From Clostridia bacterium (GTDB taxonomy: Bacteria; Bacillota; Clostridia; Oscillospirales; Acutalibacteraceae): a DNA stretch of 41,364 bases. Below, in pieces: positions 25,241-32,498 of this stretch. Below the pieces are notes generated by a model. The model had not been told where the DNA came from. It saw nothing but the letters and a program-made list of their open reading frames with translations, and made no database searches. The stretch is taken from the NCBI GenBank assembly GCA_017396895.1, contig JAFQKN010000189.1, positions 1-41,364 on the forward strand. The letters run 5' to 3'. A program made the translations under genes and the position numbers. Positions within the stretch are counted from its first letter, which is position 1. Each line of letters starts with the position of its first letter.

Positions 25241-25288
25241 TTTGTCTCCTCCTGATTATATTGATCATTACGCAAGGAAGGCCTGTGC

Positions 25289-26455
25289 TTAATTTGCACA
25301 GGCTGTTTTTATGATTTCGATTGCTTTGTCCAAAAGGGCATCGGGGATGTTCAGCGGCGGCAACAGGCGCACCTTTGTTTTTGCCGTCAGGCACAGAACG
25401 CCGTGTTCCATGCAGAAAGCGACGACGTCTTTGGCCGGTTTTTCGGTTTCAATGCCGACCATCAGGCCGAGGCCCGATACGCTGACGACACCTTTTGCAC
25501 CCTGCAAAGCGGAAAAGACCTTTTCACTTTTGGCTTTGACCGATGCCAGGAAATCAGCGTTCAACCGTTCAACAATGCTCACAGCCCCCGCACAGCAAAC
25601 GGGATTGCCGCCGAAGGTGGAGCCGTGGTCACCGAAGCCGAGTACGTTTTCTACTTTTTTACCCATGAGTGCCGCACCGATGGGAAGTCCGCCGCCCAAG
25701 CCTTTTGCGGTGGTGACAACGTCGGGCTGAATGCCGTAGTGCATATAGGCATACATGGCACCCGTTCTGCCGTTGCCTGTCTGCACTTCGTCAATGATAA
25801 GAACAATATCTTCTTCTTTGCAGAATGCGGCGACCTGTTTGACGAAATCGGCATCCAAAGCGATCACGCCGCCTTCGCCCTGCACGATCTCCATCATGAT
25901 GCCGGCGCATTTTTGCTGTAAAGCCAATGCTTTCAAGGCTTCAAAATCGTTGGCAGGCGTGTGCGCAAAACCGGGAGTGAGCGGTTGGAACAGTTCATGG
26001 TAATGCTCCTGTCCCGTTGCGGCAAGGGTTGTCAGTGTTCGGCCGTGAAAACTGTTTTCGAGGGTGATCACGGTGCTGTAGTCAGCCCCTTTTTTTTCTG
26101 CGGCATATTTACGGGCGATCTTGATGGCGCATTCGTTGGCTTCCGCACCGGAATTGCCGAAAAACACCTTTTTCATGCCTGTTTTTTCGCACAAAAGCTG
26201 TGCAAGACGGGCACAGGGTTCGGTATAGTAAAGGTTGGACGTGTGTTGTACTTTGCCGAGTTGTTCGGTCACCGCCTGCAACCACACGGGATCATTCTGA
26301 CCGAAACTCGTAACGGCGATCCCTGATCCCATGTCGATGTATTCTTTGCCGTCACTGCCGTACAAAAGGGAGCCTTTTCCCGAAACGATCTCAACGGGAA
26401 AGCGGGCGTATGTGTTGGCAACGTACTGTTTGTCAATTGTTGTCAGATTGCTCAT
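25289..26455 (-). CDS. argD: Acetylornithine aminotransferase
   Basis: The product is a 388-residue class III PLP aminotransferase that converts N-acetylglutamate semialdehyde to N-acetylornithine, using glutamate. Motifs in order: VSGKGSLLYGSDGKEYID, FFGNSGAEANECAIKIAR, ENSFHGRTLTTLAATGQ, LIIDEVQTGNGRTG, and TTAKGLGGGLPIGA with the PLP-binding Lys. The length is normal. The ATG overlaps the argB stop (ATGA), and GGAGG is 7 bases upstream. It is the last arg gene of the cluster. Confidence 0.96.
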   Translation of the reverse strand: MSNLTTIDKQYVANTYARFPVEIVSGKGSLLYGSDGKEYIDMGSGIAVTSFGQNDPVWLQAVTEQLGKVQHTSNLYYTEPCARLAQLLCEKTGMKKVFFGNSGAEANECAIKIARKYAAEKKGADYSTVITLENSFHGRTLTTLAATGQEHYHELFQPLTPGFAHTPANDFEALKALALQQKCAGIMMEIVQGEGGVIALDADFVKQVAAFCKEEDIVLIIDEVQTGNGRTGAMYAYMHYGIQPDVVTTAKGLGGGLPIGAALMGKKVENVLGFGDHGSTFGGNPVCCAGAVSIVERLNADFLASVKAKSEKVFSALQGAKGVVSVSGLGLMVGIETEKPAKDVVAFCMEHGVLCLTAKTKVRLLPPLNIPDALLDKAIEIIKTACAN

Positions 26456-27324
26456 TTTCTTTCCTCCATGACCATGGTTCCTGCACCTTCATCGGTCAGC
26501 AGTTCCATCAGAATGGAATGCGGAATTCTGCCGTCCATGATAATGACGTTTTTCACGCCTTCGCGGATGGCTTCGATACAGCAGTCCACTTTCGGGATCA
26601 TGCCGCCCGAAATGATGCCTTCCTCATACAGTTTTTTTGCTTCTTCGATGGTGATGTCGGGGATGAGTGTGGACGGATCGTCTTTGTCGCGCAGAATGCC
26701 TGCGATATCCGTCATCATAATCAGACGCTGTGCACCGAGCGCACCTGCAATGTGTGCGGCGGCGGTATCGCCGTTGATGTTGTATGTATTGCCCTGTCGG
26801 TCGCAACCTACGGTTGAAATAACGGGAATATAGCCTTTTTCAAGCAGGTCGCTGACGGGCTTGATGTTTACTTTTTTAATTGAACCGACAAAGCCCAGAC
26901 GTTCGTCCTTGACCTCGGCTTCGATCATTCTGCCGTCAATGCCCGAAATGCCCATGGCTTTGCCGCCGTAGGATTCAAGGAGATTGACCAGTGTTTTGTT
27001 GACCTTTCCCGCAAGCACCATCTGCACGATGTCCACCGTTTCACGGTCGGTCACGCGCAGACCGTCCACAAAAACGGGCTTCTTGCCGAATTTGTCCATT
27101 ACTTCGTTGATTTCGGGGCCGCCGCCGTGAATGAGCACGATCTTGACACCGATGAGCCACAAAAGCACGATGTCCTCCATGACCTGATGCTTGAGTTCAT
27201 CGTTGACCATGGCATTGCCGCCGTATTTGACGCAGATGACCTTGCCGTTGTAGCGTTTAATAAAGGGAAGTGCCTGTGTCAGCACCTCTGCGCGTTGTGC
27301 GTTTGAAAAATGATTGTCTGTCAT
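26452..27324 (-). CDS. argB: Acetylglutamate kinase
   Basis: The product is a 290-residue amino acid kinase that phosphorylates N-acetylglutamate, step 2 of arginine synthesis. VICVKYGGNAMV, LIHGGGPEINEVMDKFGK, FVDGLRVTDRETV and the C-terminal SGGMIPKVDCCIEAI are clear. The N-terminal helix before the kinase core (about residues 1-24) is the type found in arginine-feedback-inhibited hexameric enzymes; inhibition here is inference. GAGGA lies about 8 bases before the ATG. It sits 19 bases after argJ. Confidence 0.96.
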   Translation of the reverse strand: MTDNHFSNAQRAEVLTQALPFIKRYNGKVICVKYGGNAMVNDELKHQVMEDIVLLWLIGVKIVLIHGGGPEINEVMDKFGKKPVFVDGLRVTDRETVDIVQMVLAGKVNKTLVNLLESYGGKAMGISGIDGRMIEAEVKDERLGFVGSIKKVNIKPVSDLLEKGYIPVISTVGCDRQGNTYNINGDTAAAHIAGALGAQRLIMMTDIAGILRDKDDPSTLIPDITIEEAKKLYEEGIISGGMIPKVDCCIEAIREGVKNVIIMDGRIPHSILMELLTDEGAGTMVMEERK

Positions 27325-27343
27325 AACTGTTTCCTCGGGTATT

Positions 27344-28558
27344 TTATGTGCGGTAATCGCCGTTGATCTTAACGTAATCGTATGTCAGGTCGCAACCCCA
27401 TGCGCAGGCGGTTGCACTGCCGCTGTTGAGGGCAACAAGAATTTCGATCTCCTTTTCGAGCAGAACTTCTTTTGCTTTTTCTTCCGAAAAATCAATGCCT
27501 GCACCGTTCTTGCACACTTCCACCGTGCCTTTGACGGAACGGAATGCAACGTCGATCTTGGTTACGTCCACGTCTGCGCCCGCATAACCGATGGCGCAAA
27601 GTACGCGTCCCCAGTTCGCATCCGCACCGAACATGGCGGCTTTAAGCAGGGAAGAACAGATCACGCTCTTGGCAACCTTTTTGGCAATTTCTTTTTCGTT
27701 TGCACCCGAAACGATGCATTCGAGCAGTTTGGTCGCTCCTTCGCCGTCGCCTGCAACCAGTTTGCAAAGCTGAACGGTGACGGTGTTGAGTGCTTTCATA
27801 AAGGTTGCATAATCTTCGTTTTCTTCTGTGATCTTTTCGTTGCCTGCCATGCCGTTGGCAAGAATGCAGACCATATCGTTGGTGGACGTGTCGCCGTCGA
27901 TGGAAAGCATATTGAAGGTGTTGGAAATGTCGTTTTGCAATGCCTTGTGCAAAAGAGTGCTGTCGATTGCGGCATCGGTGGTGATAAACACGAGCATGGT
28001 TGCCATGTTGGGATGGATCATGCCGCTGCCCTTGGCAATACCGCCGAGTCTGCACACTTTGCCGCCGAGGGTGAACTCGACCGCCACCTGTTTGTCAATG
28101 GTGTCGGTGGTCATAATGGCTTCTGCCGCCGCATCACTGCCGTTGTCGGTCAGACTTTTTGCAAGATCGGGCAGGGCCTGTGCAATGGGATCGATGCACA
28201 GCGGCTGACCGATGACACCCGTGGAGGCCACGATCATGTCTTCTGCCTTGATGCCGAGTTCTTTTGCGGCAAGATCGCTCATTTTTTCTGCAATTTCAAT
28301 GCCGTCTGCGTTGCAGGTGTTGGCATTGCCCGAATTGCAGATCACAGCCTGTGCAATGCCGTCGGACAAATGTGCTTTGGTGACCGTCAGCGGTGCCCCT
28401 TTGACGAGATTGGTCGTATACAGTGCCGCCGCCGAACAGGGAACGTCACTGACCAGCAGGGCAAGATCTTTCTTTGTGCGGTTTTTGCGGATGCCGCAAT
28501 GAATACCGCCGGCTTTGAATCCTTTTGCGGCACATACGCCGCCTGTTATGAGTTTCAC
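27344..28558 (-). CDS. argJ: Glutamate N-acetyltransferase / ornithine acetyltransferase
   Basis: The product is a 404-residue Ntn-type enzyme that moves the acetyl group from N-acetylornithine to glutamate, recycling it in arginine synthesis. The self-cleavage site is GSGMIHPNMATML (about 184-196), where the Thr becomes the nucleophile of the beta chain. VICNSGNANTCN is the upstream oxyanion region. The start is GTG at 28558, 8 bases after GGAGG. Whether it also uses acetyl-CoA (bifunctional) cannot be read from sequence; no argA or argE is in the window. It is 18 bases after argC. Confidence 0.96.
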   Translation of the reverse strand: MKLITGGVCAAKGFKAGGIHCGIRKNRTKKDLALLVSDVPCSAAALYTTNLVKGAPLTVTKAHLSDGIAQAVICNSGNANTCNADGIEIAEKMSDLAAKELGIKAEDMIVASTGVIGQPLCIDPIAQALPDLAKSLTDNGSDAAAEAIMTTDTIDKQVAVEFTLGGKVCRLGGIAKGSGMIHPNMATMLVFITTDAAIDSTLLHKALQNDISNTFNMLSIDGDTSTNDMVCILANGMAGNEKITEENEDYATFMKALNTVTVQLCKLVAGDGEGATKLLECIVSGANEKEIAKKVAKSVICSSLLKAAMFGADANWGRVLCAIGYAGADVDVTKIDVAFRSVKGTVEVCKNGAGIDFSEEKAKEVLLEKEIEILVALNSGSATACAWGCDLTYDYVKINGDYRT

Positions 28559-28576
28559 GTTATTATCCTCCGCAGT

Positions 28577-29500
28577 TTACAGTATCAATCCGCACGTTTC
28601 GTCCGTGCCGAGTAAAATGTTCATATTCTGAATGGCCGCACCCGATGCACCTTTGCCCAGATTGTCAAAACGCGCTGTCAGCAATATGCGATCTTCGTTG
28701 CCGAAAACGGAAATTTCCATGCTGTCTTTATCTGCCAGCGCATTTGCGGAAAGGAATCCGCTTTCGTCTGTCTGTTCGCGGTAATGAACGATGGGGCCTT
28801 GATACAGGTTTTTGTATATTTCTTTGATGTCTGCCGCAGTGCCGTTGATCTGACTTGCGAACAGGGGAACCGTGACTTCCATGCCGCTGTAAAACGAGCC
28901 GACGATGGGGCAGAACACAGGGGCGTGCGCAAGACCGCAGACGTGCTGTGTTTCGGGCAGATGTTTGTGCATCTGTGTGAGTGCATACTGCCGCGGTGCA
29001 TCCAACAGCATATCGCGTTCGGCGTCCTCGTATTCCGCGATCATTTTCTTGCCGCCGCCGGAATAACCCGTCAATGAAAAACAGGTCAGCAATGCGTCCG
29101 ACGGGATGATGCCCGCATTTGTCAGGGGGGCTGTCAATGCGTTGAAGCCGCTTGCGTGACAGCCGGGATTGGCAATGCGTTTTGCGGTTTTGATCTTTTC
29201 TCTTTGGTTCGGCAGTTCCGCAAAACCGTATACCCAACCGTCGGCGGTGCGGTGTGCGGTCGAGGTGTCAATGACCGCCGTATGGGGGTTTTCTATGAAA
29301 GATACCGCTTCCGCTGCCGCCGCATCGGGCAAACAGAGAAAAGCGATGTCTGCTTCGTTGAGAGCCGCTTTGCGTGCCGCGGCATCTTTGCGGTTTTCTT
29401 CGTCCAACAGGAGCAACTGAATATCGTTGCGGTTTTGCAGACGTTCATGAATGCGCAGACCGGTCGTGCCGGCACTGCCGTCAATAAAAACTTTTGTCAA
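28577..29500 (-). CDS. argC: N-acetyl-gamma-glutamyl-phosphate reductase, short (type 2)
   Basis: The product is a 307-residue NADPH-dependent reductase that makes N-acetylglutamate semialdehyde, step 3 of arginine synthesis. It is the short type 2 form: VFIDGSAGTTGLRIHERL at the N-terminus, DTSTAHRTADGWVYGFAELP, the catalytic Cys in ANPGCHASGFNAL and SLTGYSGGGKKMI. The start is a TTG at 29500, 8 bases after AGAAGG; there is no nearby ATG. It is the first gene of argC-J-B-D, with a consensus promoter about 50 bases upstream. Confidence 0.95.
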   Translation of the reverse strand: MTKVFIDGSAGTTGLRIHERLQNRNDIQLLLLDEENRKDAAARKAALNEADIAFLCLPDAAAAEAVSFIENPHTAVIDTSTAHRTADGWVYGFAELPNQREKIKTAKRIANPGCHASGFNALTAPLTNAGIIPSDALLTCFSLTGYSGGGKKMIAEYEDAERDMLLDAPRQYALTQMHKHLPETQHVCGLAHAPVFCPIVGSFYSGMEVTVPLFASQINGTAADIKEIYKNLYQGPIVHYREQTDESGFLSANALADKDSMEISVFGNEDRILLTARFDNLGKGASGAAIQNMNILLGTDETCGLIL

Positions 29501-29549
29501 AAAGAGTGCCTTCTTTCATTTTTTTGCATAAATGTGAAAATGTGCGCTT

Positions 29550-29578
29550 ATTATACTCTTATTAAAAGGGCTTGTCAA
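29550..29578 (-). promoter_or_regulatory. Promoter of the arginine operon
   Basis: Minus strand: consensus -35 TTGACA (29573-29578), 17-base spacer, consensus -10 TATAAT (29550-29555). Confidence 0.85.
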
Positions 29579-29607
29579 TAGCAAAAATACAAACTTTTGC
29601 AAAAATA

Positions 29608-29622
29608 TGCAATAAATATTCA
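29608..29622. promoter_or_regulatory. Candidate ARG box
   Basis: On the minus strand TGAATATTTATTGCA matches the ArgR/AhrC-type operator pattern TGAAT-4 A/T-ATTCA with one change. It lies about 30 bases upstream of the -35 of the argC promoter, so its position is not the classic one over the promoter. No argR gene is in the window. Confidence 0.4.
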
Positions 29623-29633
29623 TTCATTATGCA

Positions 29634-29671
29634 TAAAGAAAGGAACTGTTGCATGAAAATACAGCAGTTCC
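29634..29671 (-). terminator. Terminator of the unknown 508-residue gene
   Basis: On the minus strand GGAACTGCTG and CAACAGTTCC form a stem with a 10-base loop, then TTTCTTT. It lies just past the stop at 29678. Confidence 0.7.
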
Positions 29672-29677
29672 CGATTT

Positions 29678-31204
29678 TTATTTCACTGTAAAGCGGTTGC
29701 CGTCTTCGGAGATGCAAAGACAGATCTCGCGGTCTGCAAAACGAAGCCGCAGTTCGCCTTTTTTACCGAGCAACGGGCGGATGCGTCTGACAACACGCGG
29801 ATCGTCCGGGTGTTTTGCAACGAGCCATCGGCCTTTGCCGTCTTTGACTTCGGCAAAGCCGAATTTTGTTTTTGAAGCAACGTGAGACGGTGCAAAACGG
29901 GCAGGGGTGACAACCGTCAGACCGTTTTCGCGTACCAGTTCAGCGACGGCATCCAGCGTTTCTTTTTCAATGTGATAACCGCACAAAAAACACAGTTCCA
30001 GACTTTGCAAAACATCTTTTTGCACGCGGTCATCGAACACCGCCAAGGAGTTCATGGATGAGAAGGAACGGTGTTTGCGAAGCGACCACGGGGATACTTT
30101 GTCCCAACCGAAGCCGTGTTTGCTTGTGGCTTTATGGGAAACGGTACGCAATACGCGCAACCATTCTTTGGCCTTTTTATCGGGTTTGAGATTGCTGTTG
30201 CCGAACAGAATGGGTGCCCACATAAACGGATCGTTCTGTCCCCAGAACGTGTCGTCGTAACGCACGATGCCGATGCGCGGACGGTAATCCTGTACGTCAT
30301 AACCGCGTTCTTTGCCGCGGTATTCGCTCGTGAAGCGGTTGAATGCGTCTCCGTAGGCATTTGTCGGGCCTTGCCCGTCCTTGTTTTTATCGTAAAAGCG
30401 GTTGGATGATTCCACGTAAACGCGGTTGACACCCGATAAATACGCAAACACAAGGTTGTGGTACATTTCGTCCGCAGAGTGTCCCGGATATGTATTTCTG
30501 AACCACAGATCCACACAGTTCCAAAGCGGTGTTTTGTACTGCAGTGCAGCACCGGCCGCCACGGCAAACATCAGGTTTGTGTAGTTTTCTTTTTGGGATT
30601 TGAAATTGGGAATGATGCCGTTTCTCGCAAAGGTGTGGTACAGAACGGGGAATACGTGTTCGCCTGCCAATGCCCGAGCACCTTTTGCCTTTATGTCATC
30701 GGTAAATTCTTTGATCTGCCGACTGCAAAGTTCGCCTTGGGCAAGCACATCTTTGCCGTTGTGCAAAGGAAACATGGGGTAGATGCGTTTTTTCTTGTTT
30801 GCCAGTGCAATGGAGAGATTGCGGTTGATGATGACGTGCTCCATTTCATCGTGCATCATGCCGAGAAAATTGCTGTGTTCGGCAAATGCCTGCACGTATT
30901 CGGCAGGCAGGTTCAGTCTGTGTGTGCCGTCGGGGTGGTTGCACCAGTCATAACCGTCCTCGGTCGTATACTGTTCGGAAAAATTCTGAAATTCAAAATT
31001 GGCAACAAAGTCAACGCCCAGTTGCGCAAACCGTTCGGCCGTTTTTTTCGCCTGCTCGCATGAAAAGGCTACGCTTTGGTGCGGATCAAAGTGACACAGC
31101 ACCCAATCGGTACCGCCGCCTTGCTGTGCGGGGCCGTAAAAATCGATTTCGGCTATGCGGTCGGCAAATGTATTGTAGCCGATCTGTAAGTTTTTGTTGT
31201 CCAT
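29678..31204 (-). CDS. Hypothetical protein, possibly a glycoside-hydrolase-type barrel
   Basis: The product is 508 residues from the ATG at 31204, which lies 8 bases after GGGGAGG; a GTG at 31213 overlaps that site and was not used. I cannot name the family. Features are DWVLCHFDPHQSVAF (about 33-47), QLGVDFVANFEFQNFSEQ (61-78), the acidic pair Asp119-Glu120 in MMHDEMEHV, LAGEHVFPVLYHTFA, and NLVFAYLSGVNRVYVE. The spacing of beta-strand-like segments ending in acidic residues suggests a TIM barrel hydrolase, with Asp119/Glu120 as possible catalytic residues; this is inference. No signal peptide is seen. It has its own promoter and terminator. Confidence 0.75.
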   Translation of the reverse strand: MDNKNLQIGYNTFADRIAEIDFYGPAQQGGGTDWVLCHFDPHQSVAFSCEQAKKTAERFAQLGVDFVANFEFQNFSEQYTTEDGYDWCNHPDGTHRLNLPAEYVQAFAEHSNFLGMMHDEMEHVIINRNLSIALANKKKRIYPMFPLHNGKDVLAQGELCSRQIKEFTDDIKAKGARALAGEHVFPVLYHTFARNGIIPNFKSQKENYTNLMFAVAAGAALQYKTPLWNCVDLWFRNTYPGHSADEMYHNLVFAYLSGVNRVYVESSNRFYDKNKDGQGPTNAYGDAFNRFTSEYRGKERGYDVQDYRPRIGIVRYDDTFWGQNDPFMWAPILFGNSNLKPDKKAKEWLRVLRTVSHKATSKHGFGWDKVSPWSLRKHRSFSSMNSLAVFDDRVQKDVLQSLELCFLCGYHIEKETLDAVAELVRENGLTVVTPARFAPSHVASKTKFGFAEVKDGKGRWLVAKHPDDPRVVRRIRPLLGKKGELRLRFADREICLCISEDGNRFTVK

Positions 31205-31233
31205 GAAAGACACCTCCCCAAAACCATAATACT

Positions 31234-31262
31234 ACTATAGAGGATAAAAAAATGCTTGTCAA
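31234..31262 (-). promoter_or_regulatory. Promoter of the unknown 508-residue gene
   Basis: Minus strand: -35 TTGACA (31257-31262), 17-base spacer, -10 TATAGT (31234-31239). Confidence 0.7.
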
Positions 31263-31302
31263 TGCCACCGTAAAAAAAAGAAAAAACATAAACAATTATA
31301 AA

Positions 31303-31332
31303 TTTGCATTCTTCGACGGGATATGCTAATAT
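31303..31332 (+). promoter_or_regulatory. Promoter of the YjdF/DUF2238-like gene
   Basis: -35 TTTGCA (31303-31308), 18-base spacer, -10 TAATAT (31327-31332). The palindrome at 31341-31354 begins 8 bases after the -10 box. Confidence 0.55.
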
Positions 31333-31340
31333 GGAATTAT

Positions 31341-31354
31341 AACGAACGTTCGTT
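31341..31354. promoter_or_regulatory. Perfect 14-bp palindrome at a transcription start, TetR-type operator candidate
   Basis: AACGAACGTTCGTT is a perfect palindrome placed just after the -10 box, where a repressor would block initiation. It resembles operators of TetR-family repressors. It lacks the 4-base spacer of a LexA box. No TetR gene is in the window. Confidence 0.5.
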
Positions 31355-31386
31355 TTTTTCGGGCGCGTTCATGGGGGAGGCATAAA

Positions 31387-32127
31387 ATGATAAAAGCAAA
31401 ATGCAGGGAGATCCTATCCAAAACCACAAAAACACAACTCATAATCTGGTGGAGTTTTCGCGGCAGTATGATCTTTGCCATGATCGCAGGTGCCATGCGG
31501 CCGACTTATAAGTTGACCGACACTTTGCAGGTACTCGCCAATTTCATCGGGATGTTCGCATGGGAGATCTTTCAGTTTATGCCCAAAAAGAGTTTTTTGC
31601 GGCTGTTGCCGTCCTACATACAGAACTTTTCCGTAGTCCTGATCTTCGGTGCATCTTTCTGCGGGTATTTTCTCAATTTTTATTATGATCTTGTCTGGTG
31701 GGATTGGATGCTGCACACACTCGGCGGTGCGGGGCTGACCGTTCTCGGCTATGAGGCGGCGGTCGGACTTACGAAGAAATCCGGTAAAGATGCACCCTTG
31801 TCTGTGATCTTGCTGTGTGCGGCTGGTTTTTCGTTTATGTTCGGCACGATCTGGGAGTTGTTTGAATTTACCTTCGATCAGATCAGTCTTTTGGGCGGTA
31901 CGGTCGGTGATGCACAGCACTGGTCGCTGGCACTGGCTGAAAACACGCCGAAGATCCGTACGCTGTTTGCACCCGTCGATCCGACAAGATGGCCGCTGAT
32001 GGATACCATGGGCGATATCGTTCTCAATACGGTGGGTTGCGCCTGCACATTCTTGTATCTTAAATTCAATCCTTACCACCACAAAGCAAACAAGAGCGAC
32101 ACGCAAAATGTGTCGGTCAAGCAATAA
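31387..32127 (+). CDS. YjdF/DUF2238-like integral membrane protein
   Basis: The product is 246 residues with about six hydrophobic segments. Motifs typical of the DUF2238/YjdF group are YYDLVWWDWMLHTLGGAGL (about 98-116), GTIWELFEFTFDQ (153-165) and DTMGDIVLNTVGC (206-218), with conserved Asp, His, Glu and Asn in or near the membrane. The role of this family is not established. GGAGG lies 6 bases before the ATG. A strong palindrome overlaps its transcription start, so it is probably under a TetR-like repressor. It is convergent with the 28-residue peptide gene. Confidence 0.8.
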   Translation: MIKAKCREILSKTTKTQLIIWWSFRGSMIFAMIAGAMRPTYKLTDTLQVLANFIGMFAWEIFQFMPKKSFLRLLPSYIQNFSVVLIFGASFCGYFLNFYYDLVWWDWMLHTLGGAGLTVLGYEAAVGLTKKSGKDAPLSVILLCAAGFSFMFGTIWELFEFTFDQISLLGGTVGDAQHWSLALAENTPKIRTLFAPVDPTRWPLMDTMGDIVLNTVGCACTFLYLKFNPYHHKANKSDTQNVSVKQ

Positions 32128-32167
32128 AAAAAGGGGGCGTTGCCGTGTGCAACAGCCCCCTCGTTTT
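32126..32167. terminator. Bidirectional terminator
   Basis: GGGGGC-gTTGC and GCAAca-GCCCCC form a strong stem with an A-run on the left and TCGTTTT on the right. It serves the membrane protein gene on the plus strand and the small peptide gene on the minus strand. Confidence 0.85.
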
Positions 32168-32178
32168 ATCTGTTTTGC

Positions 32179-32265
32179 TTAAAGTCCGAGTTTCTCTCTG
32201 ATGGATTCTAAAAGTGCGGCGATGTAAAGCGGAATGTCACTGAGAAAAGCAATGATTGCAAGCAT
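32179..32265 (-). CDS. 28-residue hydrophobic peptide
   Basis: The gene encodes a 28-residue peptide. It starts MLAIIAFLSDIPLYIAALL, which could cross or lie on a membrane, and ends with a short charged segment ESIREKLGL. The support is unusually complete for such a small gene: a TTGACA/TATAAT promoter at 32302-32331, AGGAGG 9 bases before the ATG at 32265, and a shared terminator 12 bases after the stop, giving a transcript of about 165 bases. I recognise no family. A small membrane-protein regulator, a type I toxin or a secreted peptide are all open; no antisense antitoxin promoter was identified. Confidence 0.68.
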   Translation of the reverse strand: MLAIIAFLSDIPLYIAALLESIREKLGL

Positions 32266-32301
32266 AAGAATATACCTCCTGTTATAATTACTTCCGATCT
32301 C

Positions 32302-32331
32302 ATTATAAACGATCCGATCTGCACGTGTCAA
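32302..32331 (-). promoter_or_regulatory. Promoter of the 28-residue peptide gene
   Basis: Minus strand: consensus -35 TTGACA (32326-32331), 18-base spacer, consensus -10 TATAAT (32302-32307). Confidence 0.75.
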
Positions 32332-32411
32332 TGCAATGCAAGGGGATACAACAAAAACCGTAAAAAATGTTTCGTTACCATGAAAAAAATACATTTTTTT
32401 TAAAAATCAGG

Positions 32412-32440
32412 TAGACAATTGAAGTTGAGAATGATAAAAT
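32412..32440 (+). promoter_or_regulatory. Promoter of the DUF1846 gene
   Basis: -35 TAGACA (32412-32417), 17-base spacer, -10 TAAAAT (32435-32440). Confidence 0.6.
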
Positions 32441-32498
32441 GATTTTATGTGCATAATGCTTGTTGCATTTTGATCTTGTGTAAAGTGAGGTTACCGCC

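Noticed and set aside
25270-25313. Intrinsic terminator between argD and the GH106-like gene
   Set aside because: The GCCTGTGC/GCACAGGC hairpin spans the argD stop, but on the transcribed (minus) strand it is not followed by a T-run.
31341-31354. LexA (SOS) box
   Set aside because: The palindrome has no 4-base spacer between the CGAAC and GTTCG halves and the gene is not a known SOS gene, so a TetR-like operator fits better.
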